This document shows, one piece after another, positions 1-11,569 of a stretch of 64,000 bases of DNA. Source of the DNA: Talpa occidentalis (Eukaryota; Chordata; Mammalia; Eulipotyphla; Talpidae); the NCBI RefSeq assembly GCF_014898055.3, contig NW_023601433.1, positions 43,395,876 through 43,459,875 on the forward strand. The letters are read 5' to 3'. The translations under genes and the position numbers were made by a program. The number at the start of each line of letters is the position of its first letter. Position 1 is the first letter of the stretch. Under the pieces are notes generated by a model, which saw nothing but the letters and a program-made list of their open reading frames with translations, made no database searches and had not been told where the DNA came from.

Positions 1-2010
1 GCTTAATCAGCCCTTTATAAGAAATGAAGGAAATCTGATGCAGTCCTGACTTACAAGCCCACTGGAATGAAGACAACGAGGTTACAGAAGTCTCTTGGAG
101 AGAAAGTAGAGACTCAGTCACTCCTGAGGCCCTGGGTATATAATTCTACATCAGAGACTGGGCAGGATGTAGGTGGATGCAGGAAAGTGGGATGGGCCAA
201 TAGAAAGCAGGCCAGGAAGAAAACCAATGGACAATATAGCAATACAAAATAAAAAAGAGAAAATATACAAAAGAACTACTAAGTAGAACAGGTGATAGAA
301 AACTAGAATGTAAGAACCTAAGCAAGAAACAGCCAAATCAAGACCCTTCACCGGAATACACTTTATCAAGAATTGTCCTGGGAACCAGCATTCGTATTTT
401 ACTTAACCTTCAAATCCAAATAGCTGCCAATTTAGGTGCTGACCAGAAAGCTGACTTCCGTCTAGGCCAATGTTATCATTAACATTCTTTTCCTGTAAAA
501 TTAAGGCAGCAAAATGAGGAACCAGAGAGAAAAAAACCTCTCTTCTCCTCTTCCCACCCAAAGATATTTTGGATTAAAAAAGGTCCTTTAGGTAAGCGCT
601 AAAAGACAGATTATTTGGGGTCCACGACAGATGAGGGTTCAGAGGGGCCCATGGCAGCTCCAATGATAGTCTTCAAATATCAGGGGAAGAAATTTTACCA
701 ACAGGATGCCAGTCACCTCAGGTTTCCACATACAACCCTTACAGAAGTGACACAACAAAAATACATTTTTTGGTTTTCAATTGGGAATGAAACAAACAAA
801 GGCAAAGCCACACCACAAGCAAACACTCATCATCTTGGTTGAGTTCTTTTGTGGCACAGGCACTTAGTTTCAGCTCTAGGCAGTGAAATCCTAGAATCCA
901 AAAAAAAAAAAAAAATACATAAAATCATGGCATTGACAAGGATTCTTATTATTTATATATATAAAAATTCAATGTACTTCTTGAGAAGTTGTCTTGTTCA
1001 TATAAGGAAGACAAAGCTAAGGAGAGAAAAATAATTACAGAAAAATGAGCTACAATTTACAAATTTTATAAGGACAGATCTGTTCGCAGACATGACTATT
1101 ATGTGAATGTTTTGTACATTAATATAAAACTCAGATCCTCCCTGGCATCATAGAACAAACAGAAAAAGCACTGCTTTGAAGGGGCGCCGAGCCACCAGCC
1201 TGCCCAAGGGATCCAGATCTTGATGGTGTAGATTTGTTGTTGTTCCCTGTTTTATAGGGAAGCAGAGCACACCGAGAAACGTGGGTTCAAAGCATCAAGA
1301 ACTGACAGTGTACAGCAAAGGAAAGACTTAAAAGTAGGTAGATGGGCCAGAGATAGAGGGGCTCTGTGGTTATAATGGAAGGATATTCACTCCATCCACC
1401 GAGGCTCCCTGCAGCCAACTCAATCCTTTGCCTCCCCACCTCTCTCTCAAGTCCTGACTCCACATGGGAACCAACAGCTTGGAGGTGGGTGGAAAACTTA
1501 GGACCATGAGTTCATGTTTTGATGAAAACACCATTTTTTGATGCTTTCCTTTTCTAGTACTATTAGAACTAACTTTCAGTTATCTGATGATTAAAATGCT
1601 TCCAGGAGATGCCTGGGAATTTAACCTTTCTACCAGTAACATGGTTTCTCTGGTTGAAATGTGTCCTGAAGTCCATGTGGGAAGACAGGCCAGCACACTA
1701 TTTGTAAATTGGCCACAGCCTGGAATATTTTGGGAGAGGCATGGGTTCATGTAGGGTTTAAGAATTTTGGGGAAAAATGTAGAAAAATAAATTTAGCGGT
1801 GAGGTGCTGGATTATTTGGTGAAAGGCAAGAGGCAGTGGAAGAGACCACTTTAGAACGGAGAGAATGGAGAGAGGTATCCAGAGCCGATGTTGCTGAGAA
1901 GGGAGTCTCTTAAAACAGCACCAGGCATATTAAATGGGAGACAGAAGAAGGCTAGATGGAGAGTTTCGCTAACCAAGAACTCAGTAGGGCTTCCAGGTCT
2001 ACTAGATTTA
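1..2010. other. No gene; unmatched intergenic sequence
   Basis: I see no convincing exon, splice-flanked frame or recognisable repeat in this stretch. Short open frames occur, but they have no family resemblance and their codon use is unremarkable. There is an A-run near 900-915. It may hold ancient repeats too diverged to recognise by eye. Confidence 0.6.
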
Positions 2011-2014
2011 ACAG

Positions 2015-2150
2015 AAAGTGAAGCTAAAGTTTGCACAACACTGTGACCACACTTAACACTACTGAACCACACACTAAAAAAATGGTTAATGTGACCAATT
2101 TCATGTTGTGTGTATTTTACCATTATTAAACATAATGCTTTTTTAAAAAA
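2015..2150 (+). mobile_element. Ancient L1 (L1M-type) 3' end remnant
   Basis: The wording around 2030-2140 follows the closing part of old L1 3' UTRs: a 'gcacaacactgtga' motif, then 'actgaaccacacact', then a 'gtgtattttaccattat' segment running into an A-rich end. It is heavily diverged, with no TSD visible. Confidence 0.5.
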
Positions 2151-2375
2151 AGAAACTACAGCAAGAAAAGTCATAGATGAAATTGTTTTCTGAGCCACGC
2201 ATGGAGCAGAAGGGAAAGAACAAAGTAAGACCATTGATTTTTCAGTTTCCTAGATTTTCGTTGTCCTTACTTTCACCACCTGAAATAAAAGTAGTGTGTA
2301 ATGTAGATTTATCAGTTGAAAAGAAGTGGTTTAAATTGATCTAGTTCAGAGAATTCAGAGTAAGTTCCCAGTATT

Positions 2376-2764
2376 TTTATTTATTTATTTATTTATTATT
2401 TTTAATATATTTCTTACATCATTTCTCATTTTTGCACAATGTATGCATTTTCATCTTGGTTATATTCCCCATACAATTGCACTCCCTTTATTTTGACCCC
2501 AAACCCTCCTCTCTGCCCTCCCCCTCCATAGTGTTTCTTTGGTTTATAGTTGCTTATTGATTTTGATTTTTTTCTTTATTATAGTTATTCTTTTTCCTGG
2601 TCCCTTATTTAAGTTTTCTAAACTCCTGCTATGAGTGAGACCATCCGGTATTTTTCTTTTTCTTTCTGGCTTATTTTGCTGAGCATGATCCCTTCCAGCT
2701 CCATCCATGTTGCTGCAAATTGCATGAGTTTATCTTTTTTGATTGCTGAGTAATATTCCATTGT
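2376..2764 (-). mobile_element. 5'-truncated L1, 3' end, antisense
   Basis: Read on the minus strand, this is the last part of L1 ORF2 (the stretch coding for a spacing like 'NLQQHGWSWKGS') followed by the 3' UTR and an A/T-rich tail, seen on the plus strand as the TTTA repeats at 2376-2397. The same 3' UTR wording recurs at 20.7, 22.7, 23.7, 29.1 and 55.3 kb, so all belong to one L1 lineage. The 5' truncation is at about 2764, next to a T-run. No clear TSD was seen. Confidence 0.85.
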
Positions 2765-3155
2765 TTTTTTTTTTAAAGGAAGCAGGAGTTAGGTGAAGGT
2801 ATCATGCCCTAGGTGGTTTGTTCAGCCTCAAGCAGCTCTGAGCACCTCCCCTTCCATCATGGCAGTTGTGTTCATTTTATTATCCATCTATGCCAGGGAC
2901 TTCGGGGAAGGACTCAGAAATAGAAGAACACCCGTCCTTCTGGCATTTTAATTCTGAAGGGAAAAGTATAAACACAGGCAAAAGAAACAGGTAAGTAAAC
3001 GGAGGCATTTCGTATCTTCAGTGCCACCAACATGGCCTCTCCTGGGTTATCACAGCAGACCCGCCAGGTGCCCATGCCCACTCTTGTCCACCTGTTTTTC
3101 TATATCACAACCAAAGTGATACTTCTAAATTTCAGTTCATGTCACTCTTCTACCT
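2765..3155. other. No gene; unmatched intergenic sequence
   Basis: Nothing recognisable: no coding frame, no clear repeat. It lies between an antisense L1 end and an L2 remnant. Confidence 0.55.
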
Positions 3156-3159
3156 AGAG

Positions 3160-3655
3160 CATGTCAGGCTCTTCCCATCTCTCCCTACCAAGTGCAAGGT
3201 CCTTAAAGTGCCCTCCAAGGCCTCACTTATCTTCTGCCCCTTGCTCCCTCACATCTGGTGAGTCCTGCCACTATTACTGATTGATGCACCTCAGCCATCC
3301 TGGCTTCCTCCTGTTCCTCAGACACTTCAAGCACAGCCTCATCTGGGGTGCACTGGCTTTCCCCTCTGTCTAGAAAACTTTTCTTCCCAATGTTTACAGC
3401 CCCACAGCCCTTTCTCCAGATTTCTGCTCAGTTATCAACCTATCAAGTGTATTTCCCTAACCTCCTGATAAAAAATGATAAGTTCGCCTCCCAATTCCTC
3501 AATCGTCCTATGCCTCTTGACTTAACAATTTTTCTCCATCATATTGAATCCACCTAACATTATATATTTAGTGATATATTAGTGTAAGTTCTCTCCCTGC
3601 AGTAATTGTCTGATGGGTGACTCAGAAAATATCTGTTGAATGAATTAAGGGCCCA
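3160..3655 (+). mobile_element. L2 LINE 3' remnant
   Basis: The order of phrases follows the L2 3' part: a 'cctccaaggcctcactta' region, a 'cctctgtctagaaaacttttcttccc' type region, then an ending with 'tatctgttgaatgaatt'. L2 is an ancient CR1-clade LINE that is long dead in placental mammals. The 69-codon open frame inside (3348-3557) is accidental. Confidence 0.7.
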
Positions 3656-4985
3656 CATGACTGGCATAGGCAATTGTCACTAACTGAAATTCTTTGTATC
3701 TGAAAAAAAAAAAAAAAGACAGAAGGAAACATATGGTCCCAGCCAGCTCCTTTTATTAAGTGTCTCCTTCACTAGAGATAAATAAATGCAAACTCAGAGC
3801 CCAGCCATAAGACAAGACAGGAAACAAATACAAAATAAACTAGTACTATTAAGATTGTCTTATTAGTCCAAAAGTCCCCAGAGTTAACAATAGCACATGT
3901 AACAACCAAGCTGCCTCTGACATCCACTGTGGTGGTATGAATTTCAGTAGGGTACCTTACATAAATCTGACTCTAAGGACAATTATTTCCACTCAGGCAC
4001 ACTGTCATAAGTTGTCCCATTCAAAAGGTGAGCATCTGTCCTCTTCTTATTTTCTTGATTCATTTTTCTGTCCAGGGCCATACATACATTTTGCCCTCAG
4101 AATATAATGAAACTTCCTTGACTAGAAATAGCAGAATCTTTAAATTTCCACAATTGACCCAATAAGACTATAATTTTAATAGTAGAAAGAGTGGTCAATG
4201 CTATTAATTATATTTTCATGAAAATTATTAGTAGGAGATAAAGAATTTGGGAGGAAACCAGGTTCAGAATTTCTTTTGTTTTTACTAACATACTTGACTC
4301 AGAAACTGTAAACCTTTTGAAGCATGCAGCTTTTTCTCTCTCAAAGCTTTCCCTAGTCAAGGAAATATGGCACACTCATGATTCTGCATAATATGCAGTT
4401 TATTAAATATTTCTCCAAAATGTCATTTTATTACAGCCATTAAAGGAAGAGTCGTGGATGCAGATCTATTACACTGATCATTTCCATTTGTCCTATTCAC
4501 TCTCTGTTCTTACTAGAGGAGAAATGGCAAAGGTTTGGAAACATGGGAATTTGACAATTTTACTAAATGAATTCCTCCAGTTAGTTAAACCAATTTCACC
4601 AAATTGGTTCACTCACAGACACTCTGGCAAGCATGAAGCATGCTGCAGAGAATAAGATGAGGCGCTCTCTGCACTTCTGAAGCTCTGATGGGGACAACCT
4701 TTGTGTAAATAATCCTAAAACAGTAGTTTTGTTTCACAGTCCCAAGCACCTTTAACTGTGCCTGACACATGGGTTCTCAGTAACTACATGTTGAATGAGT
4801 AGAGAGCATTTGAAGAGCACTGGCACTTGGGGAGTGCTCATCTGTGGCTGCTCTCTGGACAAATACCCAACCTGCCCTGCTGTTACTCTCTGGTGACCCC
4901 CACACAGGGCAGAGGCAGGGCAGCCTCTTTCAAAGGAAGTCCCAAAGTACATTTACTATGTATGTGTAAAGCAAGACACACTTTA
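3656..4985. other. No gene; mostly unmatched, L2 end near 4730-4805
   Basis: Most of the stretch matches nothing I recognise. Around 4730-4805 the text resembles an L2 3' terminus ('gcctgacacatgggttctcagtaactacatgttgaatgagta'-like phrasing). Open frames at 4458-4655 and 4752-5090 overlap on both strands and look like chance. Confidence 0.5.
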
Positions 4986-4989
4986 TCAC

Positions 4990-7395
4990 AACATGGTGGA
5001 ATAGAGAGGTTGGGAATCATACTCTCCATTAAAAGCAACTATAAAAAAATAATATTTGCTATAGGAAGATCTAGCTGCTCCATCTGTTGATAATGCCAGG
5101 ACTTTTCCATGGAGATCTGTAACTAAGGTTGGTGGCCACAGAGGGGAAGAAGCAGAAGGGGAGTGAGAGTAGGTGAACAGATACCCCAGTCAGCAGCAGT
5201 TGTCCACCCAATCCATGATGGAAGGAATCCAGGACATTCAGTATTTTGAAATTCCTTGGAGGAACTCTGCTGACACATGAGCACATGTTGACCCAACACA
5301 GGGCAGTGGCAACTTGGCGCAGACGTCGGAGACCCAGCCACTGGGAACTCCATTGTCCATGTGAGCACTGAAAGCTATTTCCCCTTCTCTCTCCTGGAAG
5401 AGATCAGAGAAGCCAGGCTAAGTCAGATCAGACTCAATAAAAATCTCAATAGCAGATAGAAGGACTTGTGGGATAACTAATGAATCCCTTGGAAAGTAAA
5501 CAAATGATCTGCACATATTGCAGCCCTGCAGAAGCAAAAGAAGTAAATTTAACAAAGGAGGTAAAGGACCTATATATCGAAAATTATAAAACTGGGATAA
5601 CTAATGAATCCCTTGGAAAGTAAACAAATGATCTGCACATATTGCAGCCCTGCAGAAGCAAAAGAAGTAAATTTAACAAAGGAGGTAAAGGACCTATATA
5701 TCGAAAATTATAAAACTCTGCTAAAGGAAGTAAGAAAAAAGAAATGGAAACATATCTTGACACCATGGGTTAGAAGAATTAATATCATTAAAATGGCCTT
5801 ATTACCAAAAGCAATTTATAGATTCAAATCATACCTTTCAAAATACCATGCCCTCTTTCAAGGAAATAGAATTAATAAATATAAAATTTATGTGGAACCA
5901 CAAAAGCCCTCAAATAGTTAAAACAATTCTGAGAGAAAAATGGAAGTATGACACTTTCTGGCTTCAAACTACATAATAGAGCAACAGTAACAAAACAGCA
6001 TGGAATTTGAACAAAAACAGTCACTCAGATCAATGGATTAGAATAGAAAGTCCAGAAATAAACCCACAAAAATATGGACAGTTAATATTTGACAAAGGAG
6101 CTAAGGCCACACATGGGGAAAAGATAACATCTTTAATAAATGATGTTGAGAAACATGGATAGCCACTTGCAAAAAATAAAAGTGAAACAAGAACCACAGC
6201 TCCATACACAAAAATTAATTCAAAATGGATTAAAGACCTGGACATAAGAACAGAAATCATAAGGTAGTTGAAAGAAAACATAGGGGACACACTACAGGAA
6301 GTCTACTACAAAGATGTACTCAGGGACTAAACGACAATGTCAAGGGAATCAAAAGCAAAAATAAACAAGTGGAATATATCAAACTTAAAAAAAAAAATTG
6401 CACCTGAAAAGAAACTATCACATCCACAAAAAGGCAACCTACAGAATAGGGGAAATATTTGCACATCACATATCTGACAAAGGGTTAATCTCCAAAATTC
6501 ATGAAGTACAATCCAACAATAAAGAAACAAACAACCCAATCAAAAAATGTGCAAAAGACCTAGACACTTTTCTAAAGAAGACATTCAGATGGTCTACAGA
6601 CATGAAAAACTGTTCAACATCACTTATTATAAGGGAAATTCAAACAAAAGCACACTGAAGTATCACCTCCCCATGTATGACTGGCTCATATAAAAAACAG
6701 CAGAATCAACAAATGCTGGTGAGGTTTCAATGAAAAAGTAACTCTCATCCACTGTTGGTAGGAATGCAACCTGGTATAGCCTCTGTGGAAACGGTATGGA
6801 TATTAAGAAAATAAAAATGGAAATTGCCTATGATCCATCAATACTTCTATTAGGTATTTATCCAAATAATATGAAAACTCTAATATAAAAAAATTATATA
6901 TGCCTATATACATAGCAGCACTGTCCACAATTACCAAGTCATGGAAACAACCTAAGTGCCCTTCAATAGACAAACTGATAAATAAATTATGGATTATACA
7001 CTCAAATGAATATTGCAAAGCTGTGAAAAAAGAAATAGTGACATTTGGGACAAAATGGACGGAACTTGGGGTGATTTTGTTGAGTGAAATAAGTCAAAAA
7101 TTGAAAGACAGATATGGGGTGGTTTCACTCATCTGTGGAATATAAATAACAACAACAACAAAAACAAAAAAAAAACCCCACAGGCAAAATACAGTAGAAA
7201 TAAGTCTTGAACTCAGTGAAAGAATATAATGGTTACCAGAGGAAACATCGGGGAAGGATAGGGTGATGGGGAAGAGAGGCAGATGGGGTATTGGCATAAG
7301 TGGTTTGGTGGAGGGTAAGTGGAACATGTGTACATATGGAAAAGAAAAAATGTAACTTACAAAAAATTAAAATAAAAATTAAAAAGGGAAAAAAA
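4990..7395 (+). mobile_element. Old L1, rearranged, with ORF2 remnant
   Basis: From 4990 to about 5450 the text resembles an L1 5' region ('aacatggtggaatagag'-like). From about 5545 it is clearly L1 ORF2: the reading '[21 protein letters not shown]' (approx. 5685-5755), then '[18 protein letters not shown]'-like residues, then the ORF2 C-terminus and a 3' UTR ending in an A-rich tail near 7330-7395. Many stops and frameshifts break ORF2, so it cannot encode reverse transcriptase. The jump from 5' region to mid-ORF2 implies a large internal deletion, or two separate L1 pieces. A perfect 124-bp tandem duplication sits across the junction. Confidence 0.8.
5470..5717 (+). repeat. Perfect 124-bp tandem duplication
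   Basis: Bases 5470-5593 and 5594-5717 are identical over all 124 positions by direct reading. The unit covers the junction between unmatched or L1 5'-like sequence and L1 ORF2. Because the surrounding L1 is heavily mutated, a duplication without a single difference must be much younger than the L1, or may be an assembly artefact. Confidence 0.95.
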
Positions 7396-7399
7396 TACT

Positions 7400-7955
7400 C
7401 TCTGAAAGAGTCAGGAATGGTCAGCAGAACATGAGGTGAGACAGGTAAGCTCTCTGCATCTCTGTCTCCATTTTCCAAAACAGACCTAATGTAAGCTCTC
7501 ACTTCCTCCCCAGCACAGCATCCTCCAACAGGAGCTCTACGTGCAATTCTAGAAGGTTGAAAGGAACATTAGTGCTTCTTTTTAAGAGGCCATCACGTGA
7601 AATTACTACAATGAACTGACTAGTCATGCAATAACATAAAAAAGATGTCAATAAGAACATTTGCAAAAAGGAACTTCAGAAAACAAACAAGTTCTTTACA
7701 TATGGAAAAACACCAAAAGATGTTAACTAACTTGAATCATGAGACTAATCCTATGGACATAATTAGGAAAAAATACACATGGAAATGATTTATAATGTTA
7801 ATTAAAAAGAAACTGGGGACACACCCAACATTCTGTTATATTTGTTCATGGAAGACAGCAATAATATGGTTATGCTGACCATATTTTCTAAACCAGAAAT
7901 CAGTTCATGTGCTCTGACTGCGCTACGGTGAAAGAAACTACCATTAAGTGGGAGA
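7400..7955. other. No gene; unmatched sequence
   Basis: No credible frame or clear repeat, apart from A-rich tracts that may be L1 debris. Confidence 0.5.
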
Positions 7956-8256
7956 TTTTAACATCAGACATCTGATAAAGGGCTAATATTCAACATCTAC
8001 CAATAACTCACACAACTCAAAAAAAAAAAAAAAAAAAGAAAACAAATAACCAAATCAAAAATTGGGCAAAAGAGCTCCAAAGAAGACATACAGATAACAA
8101 CCAGGCATATGAAAAAATGTTCAACATCACTTTTCATCAGAGAAATGCAAATAAAACCATAATGAGATCCTGCTCACTGCTGTGAGAATAATCTATAACA
8201 AAAACAAGCACAAACAAACAAACAAACAAAAAACAGGAGAAACATGAAATGCTGGC

Positions 8257-8272
8257 AAAGGTGTAGAGAAAA
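8257..8272 (+). repeat. Left 16-bp target-site duplication
   Basis: AAAGGTGTAGAGAAAA is repeated exactly at 9677-9692. The two copies bracket the ORF1-bearing insert and mark it as a single retrotransposition event into the older L1. Confidence 0.93.
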
Positions 8273-9676
8273 GAGCGCCCTCCCGACTTGCCATTTTAGA
8301 TCAGGGACATATTGTGTCCAGAGGAACCCACCTAGACTGCGTCGAGCTGAGAAAGGGCTGCCCCCACAGCCAGATGTGAGCTGAAAAGCCCCCACAAGCC
8401 AGGCCCCATCTGGCCACCAGTCAGAGCCCAGAGGGGGATCCAGCGATTTGGAGCCAAGTGGGTGAACCTGCCACTGCAGGGCAGTCTGTGGGACCACAAG
8501 ACTCATCTCGGAATTAAACAAATACAGAAAGAGGAGATTCTCTGTGACAGTGACCACTAACATATTCATAGTACCACTGCCCTACTGGAATTCTGGCATA
8601 ACAGTTTTTGACTCGATTGCACCACCAGTTTCTGATATTCCAGAAAGAGCACACCAAAAAGATGCTGGCCACTACCAGTGGCACAGTGTCCCAACGCAGA
8701 GAACAAATTAGAAAACAAGCAGCAGGGCAAAGAAAAACTATAAGCAACCAAGCAAGTCCTCAGGGAAAAGACTCACCACAAAGAGAAAATCACCCACCAG
8801 AGTGCAACAACAGTGACTTGGAAGAACTTCTGAGCCTTTCAGAAAGAGAATTTAAAATTGCCATGATTAAAAAACTGAAAGAAATTGAAAACGATATGGG
8901 AAAAATAATTAACGATCAGAAGAATGAAATTGAGTACCTAAAGAGGGAAGTGAAAGGAATGCAGGAGATCAAAGGATTAACGGAGGAGCTAAAGAACTCT
9001 GGGAAAAGCAGTGATAGAATAGATGAAATGGAAGAACAAATAAGTACTCTCGAAGACACAGAAATAAAAAGAACCAAAACAAAAAAGGGAAGAGAAGTAC
9101 AAATGAAAAAGACTGAAGAAAGGCTTCAGAACTATCTGACTCCATGAGGAAAGCAAATATAAGAGTTATAGGAATCCCAGAAGGAGAGGAGAGAGATGTA
9201 GGAACAGAGAAAATATTCCAGGAGATAATTGAAGAGAACTTCCCAAACACGAAGAAGGAGCTGAAAATAGATATACAGGAAGCAAGAAGAACACCAAACT
9301 TCCATGATGAAAGGAAAAATACAGCGAGACACATAATAGTGAAGCTCCCAAGAATCCAAGACAAGGAAAAAATAATGAAGCTGACAAGAGGGAAGAAACA
9401 GATAACATTCAAAGGAAAACCAATCAGGCTGACATCAGACTTCTCCGAAGAAATACTACCCACAAGGAGAGAATGGAGGGACATAGTCAGCAGACTCCAA
9501 GACAACAAATGCCAACCAAGAATCCTCTATCCCGCAAAGCTTTCCTTCCTCTATGAAGAAAGAATAAGGACCTTCCCAGACAAACAGAAACTCCGGAATT
9601 TCATTGCGACTAAACCCCCACTCCAAAAAATACTACAAGGAGTCCTAAAGCCAGAACAAACAGAGGGATGAATAAG
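8273..9676 (+). mobile_element. ORF1-only L1 derivative insert (HAL1-like in design)
   Basis: A 1,404-bp insert bounded by an exact 16-bp TSD. It contains about 390 bp of leader, then an L1-type ORF1 (two frames), and stops about 5 bases after the ORF1 stop codon at 9669-9671. ORF2, a 3' UTR and a normal poly(A) tail are all absent; only 'ataag' precedes the right TSD. L1 ORF1-only elements (HAL1) are known in mammals, but they usually carry a 3' UTR. This could be such an element, or an L1 copy shortened during insertion. Confidence 0.8.
8662..9671 (+). pseudogene. L1 ORF1 protein, frameshifted
   Basis: L1 ORF1p is a trimeric RNA-binding chaperone of the L1 ribonucleoprotein. The first frame starts at an ATG at 8662 (the upstream TTG at 8608 is not a plausible start) and runs to a stop at about 9147. 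It gives an N-terminal tail, then a heptad-like coiled coil rich in K, E, L and I (about residues 45-150). The second frame (9144-9671) supplies the RRM ('NIRVIGIPEGEE') and the C-terminal domain ('RILYPAKLSF' and 'DKQKLRNFIATKPPLQKIL'). A small indel near 9135-9150 breaks the join just before the RRM. The rest is well preserved, so the copy is fairly young or was recently constrained. It cannot make full-length ORF1p. Confidence 0.9.
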
Positions 9677-9952
9677 AAAGGTGTAGAGAAAAAACAATCA
9701 CTTTTGGTAGAAATGTAGATTAGTTCAATCTCTATAGAAAACAGTATGGAGGTTCCTGAGAATATTAACAATAGATATACATGTGACTCAGCAATTCCTG
9801 TCCTGAATACCTACCTAAAGAATGCAAAAACACAAATTCAAAGATTTAGATCCACTCCTAGTTTTCATTGCAGTGCTATTTACAATAGCCAAGTTAGGGA
9901 AACAACCTAAGTGTCAAATGAGAGAGAAGCAGATTAAGAAAGAAGATGTGGT

Positions 9953-10238
9953 TGGGCCTCCCCGGTGGCGAAGCAGTTAAGCGCTAGGTTGCGAAGTTGC
10001 CCACAGCCTCTGCAGCGCTGGTTCGATCCCCAGCTACTCCCTGGCCACCAGAGGAGGGTCCCACATGGCGTGCAGACCTCTCCTGCCGCCCGCTGCTCCC
10101 CTCAGCAGTGTACTTCGGTCCTTCTGCCTGCTCTGCTCCCCGCTCTGGCTCTGGTGAATTCTCCCACCCTCCCACTCTTCTGACTGTACCCAGTGCTTGT
10201 ATAAATAAATAAATATATCTTTTAAAAAAAAAAAGAAA
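9953..10238 (+). mobile_element. tRNA-derived SINE, full length, young type
   Basis: A Pol III A box lies in the 'tggtggcgaagcagttaagcg' region and a B box (GGTTCGATCCC) is at about 10020. The body contains the 'cagcagtgtacttcggtcc' module, and the tail is ATAAATAAATAAATA plus an A-run. It is flanked by an exact 17-bp TSD, AAGAAAGAAGATGTGGT, at 9936-9952 and 10239-10255, and sits inside an old L1. The name Rhin-1-like is a guess from memory. Confidence 0.9.
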
Positions 10239-10599
10239 AAGAAAGAAGATGTGGTATATATACACAGTAGGATACCACTCAATAAGACAAAAGAAGAAGA
10301 ACTCTTGCCATTTGTGACAATGTGGATGGAACTGAAGGGGATTATGCTCAGTGAATGGTGTAGGGTAAAGACCTATGGATGCTTTGGTGGTGGGTGTGTG
10401 TGTTGACATACATCTGAGGAGGTGTGAATTTATCCCCTAAATTATACAAAATGTTGTAAACCAGTATTGCCTCAATTGGATAAAAAGATATACGTAGAGA
10501 AAAGGAAGAAATTTTTTTTAAAGTAAAATTTGGGGGAAATTTTAGAAGAATGCAGAATGTGGCATAGCCGTGAAAAGACATGCACATCAGGTCCTGTCA

Positions 10600-11000
10600 T
10601 TCCTCTGCTTGAAAGATACCTCAGTGCTTCTCCATTTCATACGTCAAAGTGTGCCCACATACGTCAAAGTGTGCCCACATACACTCTCAGCCCTCCCAGC
10701 ACACACAGGCATGGCATGGGTGCATGGGCATTCACACTTCTGACTCCTATTGTGTTCCCCTATCTTCCACCTGCTCCAACCACAGTGACCTCCACAGTAA
10801 GCCTCGAATGCAGGAGGCATGCTCTGAATTCAGGATCCCTGTCCTATTGTGCCTGTCTTCCCTCCAGCCCACCACTAATCATTAATCTGGCAGACATGCA
10901 TTTTGGTCCATTTCATTTGCTGATCTCTCTCTGACATGTAGATCAATGCCCAGCATGTCTTACATTCATGAGCTCAAATATACTTGTGAATGAATGAAAG
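10600..11000 (+). mobile_element. Probable L2 LINE remnant
   Basis: Text such as 'tgcttgaaagatacctcagtgcttctcc' and the ending 'caatgcccagcatgtctta...tgtgaatgaatgaaag' fits an L2 3' portion, heavily diverged. The two overlapping open frames here are chance. Confidence 0.5.
10641..10680 (+). repeat. 20-bp perfect tandem duplication
   Basis: ACGTCAAAGTGTGCCCACAT occurs twice in a row (10641-10660 and 10661-10680). It looks like replication slippage within an old repeat. Confidence 0.95.
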
Positions 11001-11297
11001 TTTTTCCAGGAAAGTGAATGAATTCAGATCATCATAGAGACTGTTTTTTAAATTGACGAAATGGGTATCACCAACATTTACTATTGGAGAGACAATCAAT
11101 TTTGATTATGCTTGATATAAAATTAGTTTAAAAATCATGAGCTATTTAATTAATGTTTATTAAGATTCTAGGAAAGAAAGCTGGTGGACTTCTAGCCCCT
11201 TGCTAATGACCAAAACAAAATGACAATTCCATCGGATTGAGAGCTTTTAATAGGGAATAATTTTCTAATCTTCAATCTTGGGCTAAAAAGCATCTGG

Positions 11298-11556
11298 GGG
11301 GCCTCCCTGGTGGCGCAGCAGTTGAGTGCTGGGTTGCGAAGCTGCCCGCAGCCTCTGCAACGCTGGTTCGATCCCCGGCGGCCAGCGAGGGTCCCACATG
11401 GCGCGCAGACCTCTCCTGCCATGCCTGCTGCTTCCCTCAGCAGTGTACTTCATCGGTCTGCCTGTTCTGCTCCCTGCTTTGGCTTTGGTGAGTTCTCTCA
11501 CCCTCCCGCGCTTCTGACTGTACCCAGTGCTTGTATAAATAAATAAATAAATCTTT
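11298..11556 (+). mobile_element. tRNA-derived SINE, full length, young type
   Basis: It has the same head, body and ATAAATAAATAAATCTTT tail as the copy at 9953. The TSD AAAAAGCATCTGG is exact at 11285-11297 and 11557-11569. The high CpG content of the head (gcgcagcag, gcgcgcagacc) fits a recent insertion. The ATAAATAAATAA tail lacks a TTTT Pol III terminator of its own. Confidence 0.92.
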
Positions 11557-11569
11557 AAAAAGCATCTGG

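Larger units (their letters stand above)
7960..10490 (+). mobile_element. Old L1 3' half, interrupted by two insertions
   Basis: ORF2 C-terminal and 3' UTR text is split into 7960-8256, 9693-9935 and 10256-10490. The pieces join in the correct L1 order once the ORF1 insert (8273-9676) and the SINE (9953-10238) are removed. Recognisable landmarks are the 'gatgtggtatatatacac' and 'ggatggaactgaaggggattatgctcag' regions and a late 'atgttgtaaaccag' 3' UTR phrase. All frames are broken. Confidence 0.8.

Noticed and set aside
8969..9508. 179-codon minus-strand frame
   Set aside because: It is the antisense shadow of the L1 ORF1 remnant, rich in Phe, Ser and Leu as expected from reversed Lys/Glu codons.
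9953..10238. tRNA gene (A and B boxes present)
   Set aside because: The tRNA-like head lacks a closed cloverleaf, is followed by a SINE body and A-rich tail, and has a TSD; it is a SINE.
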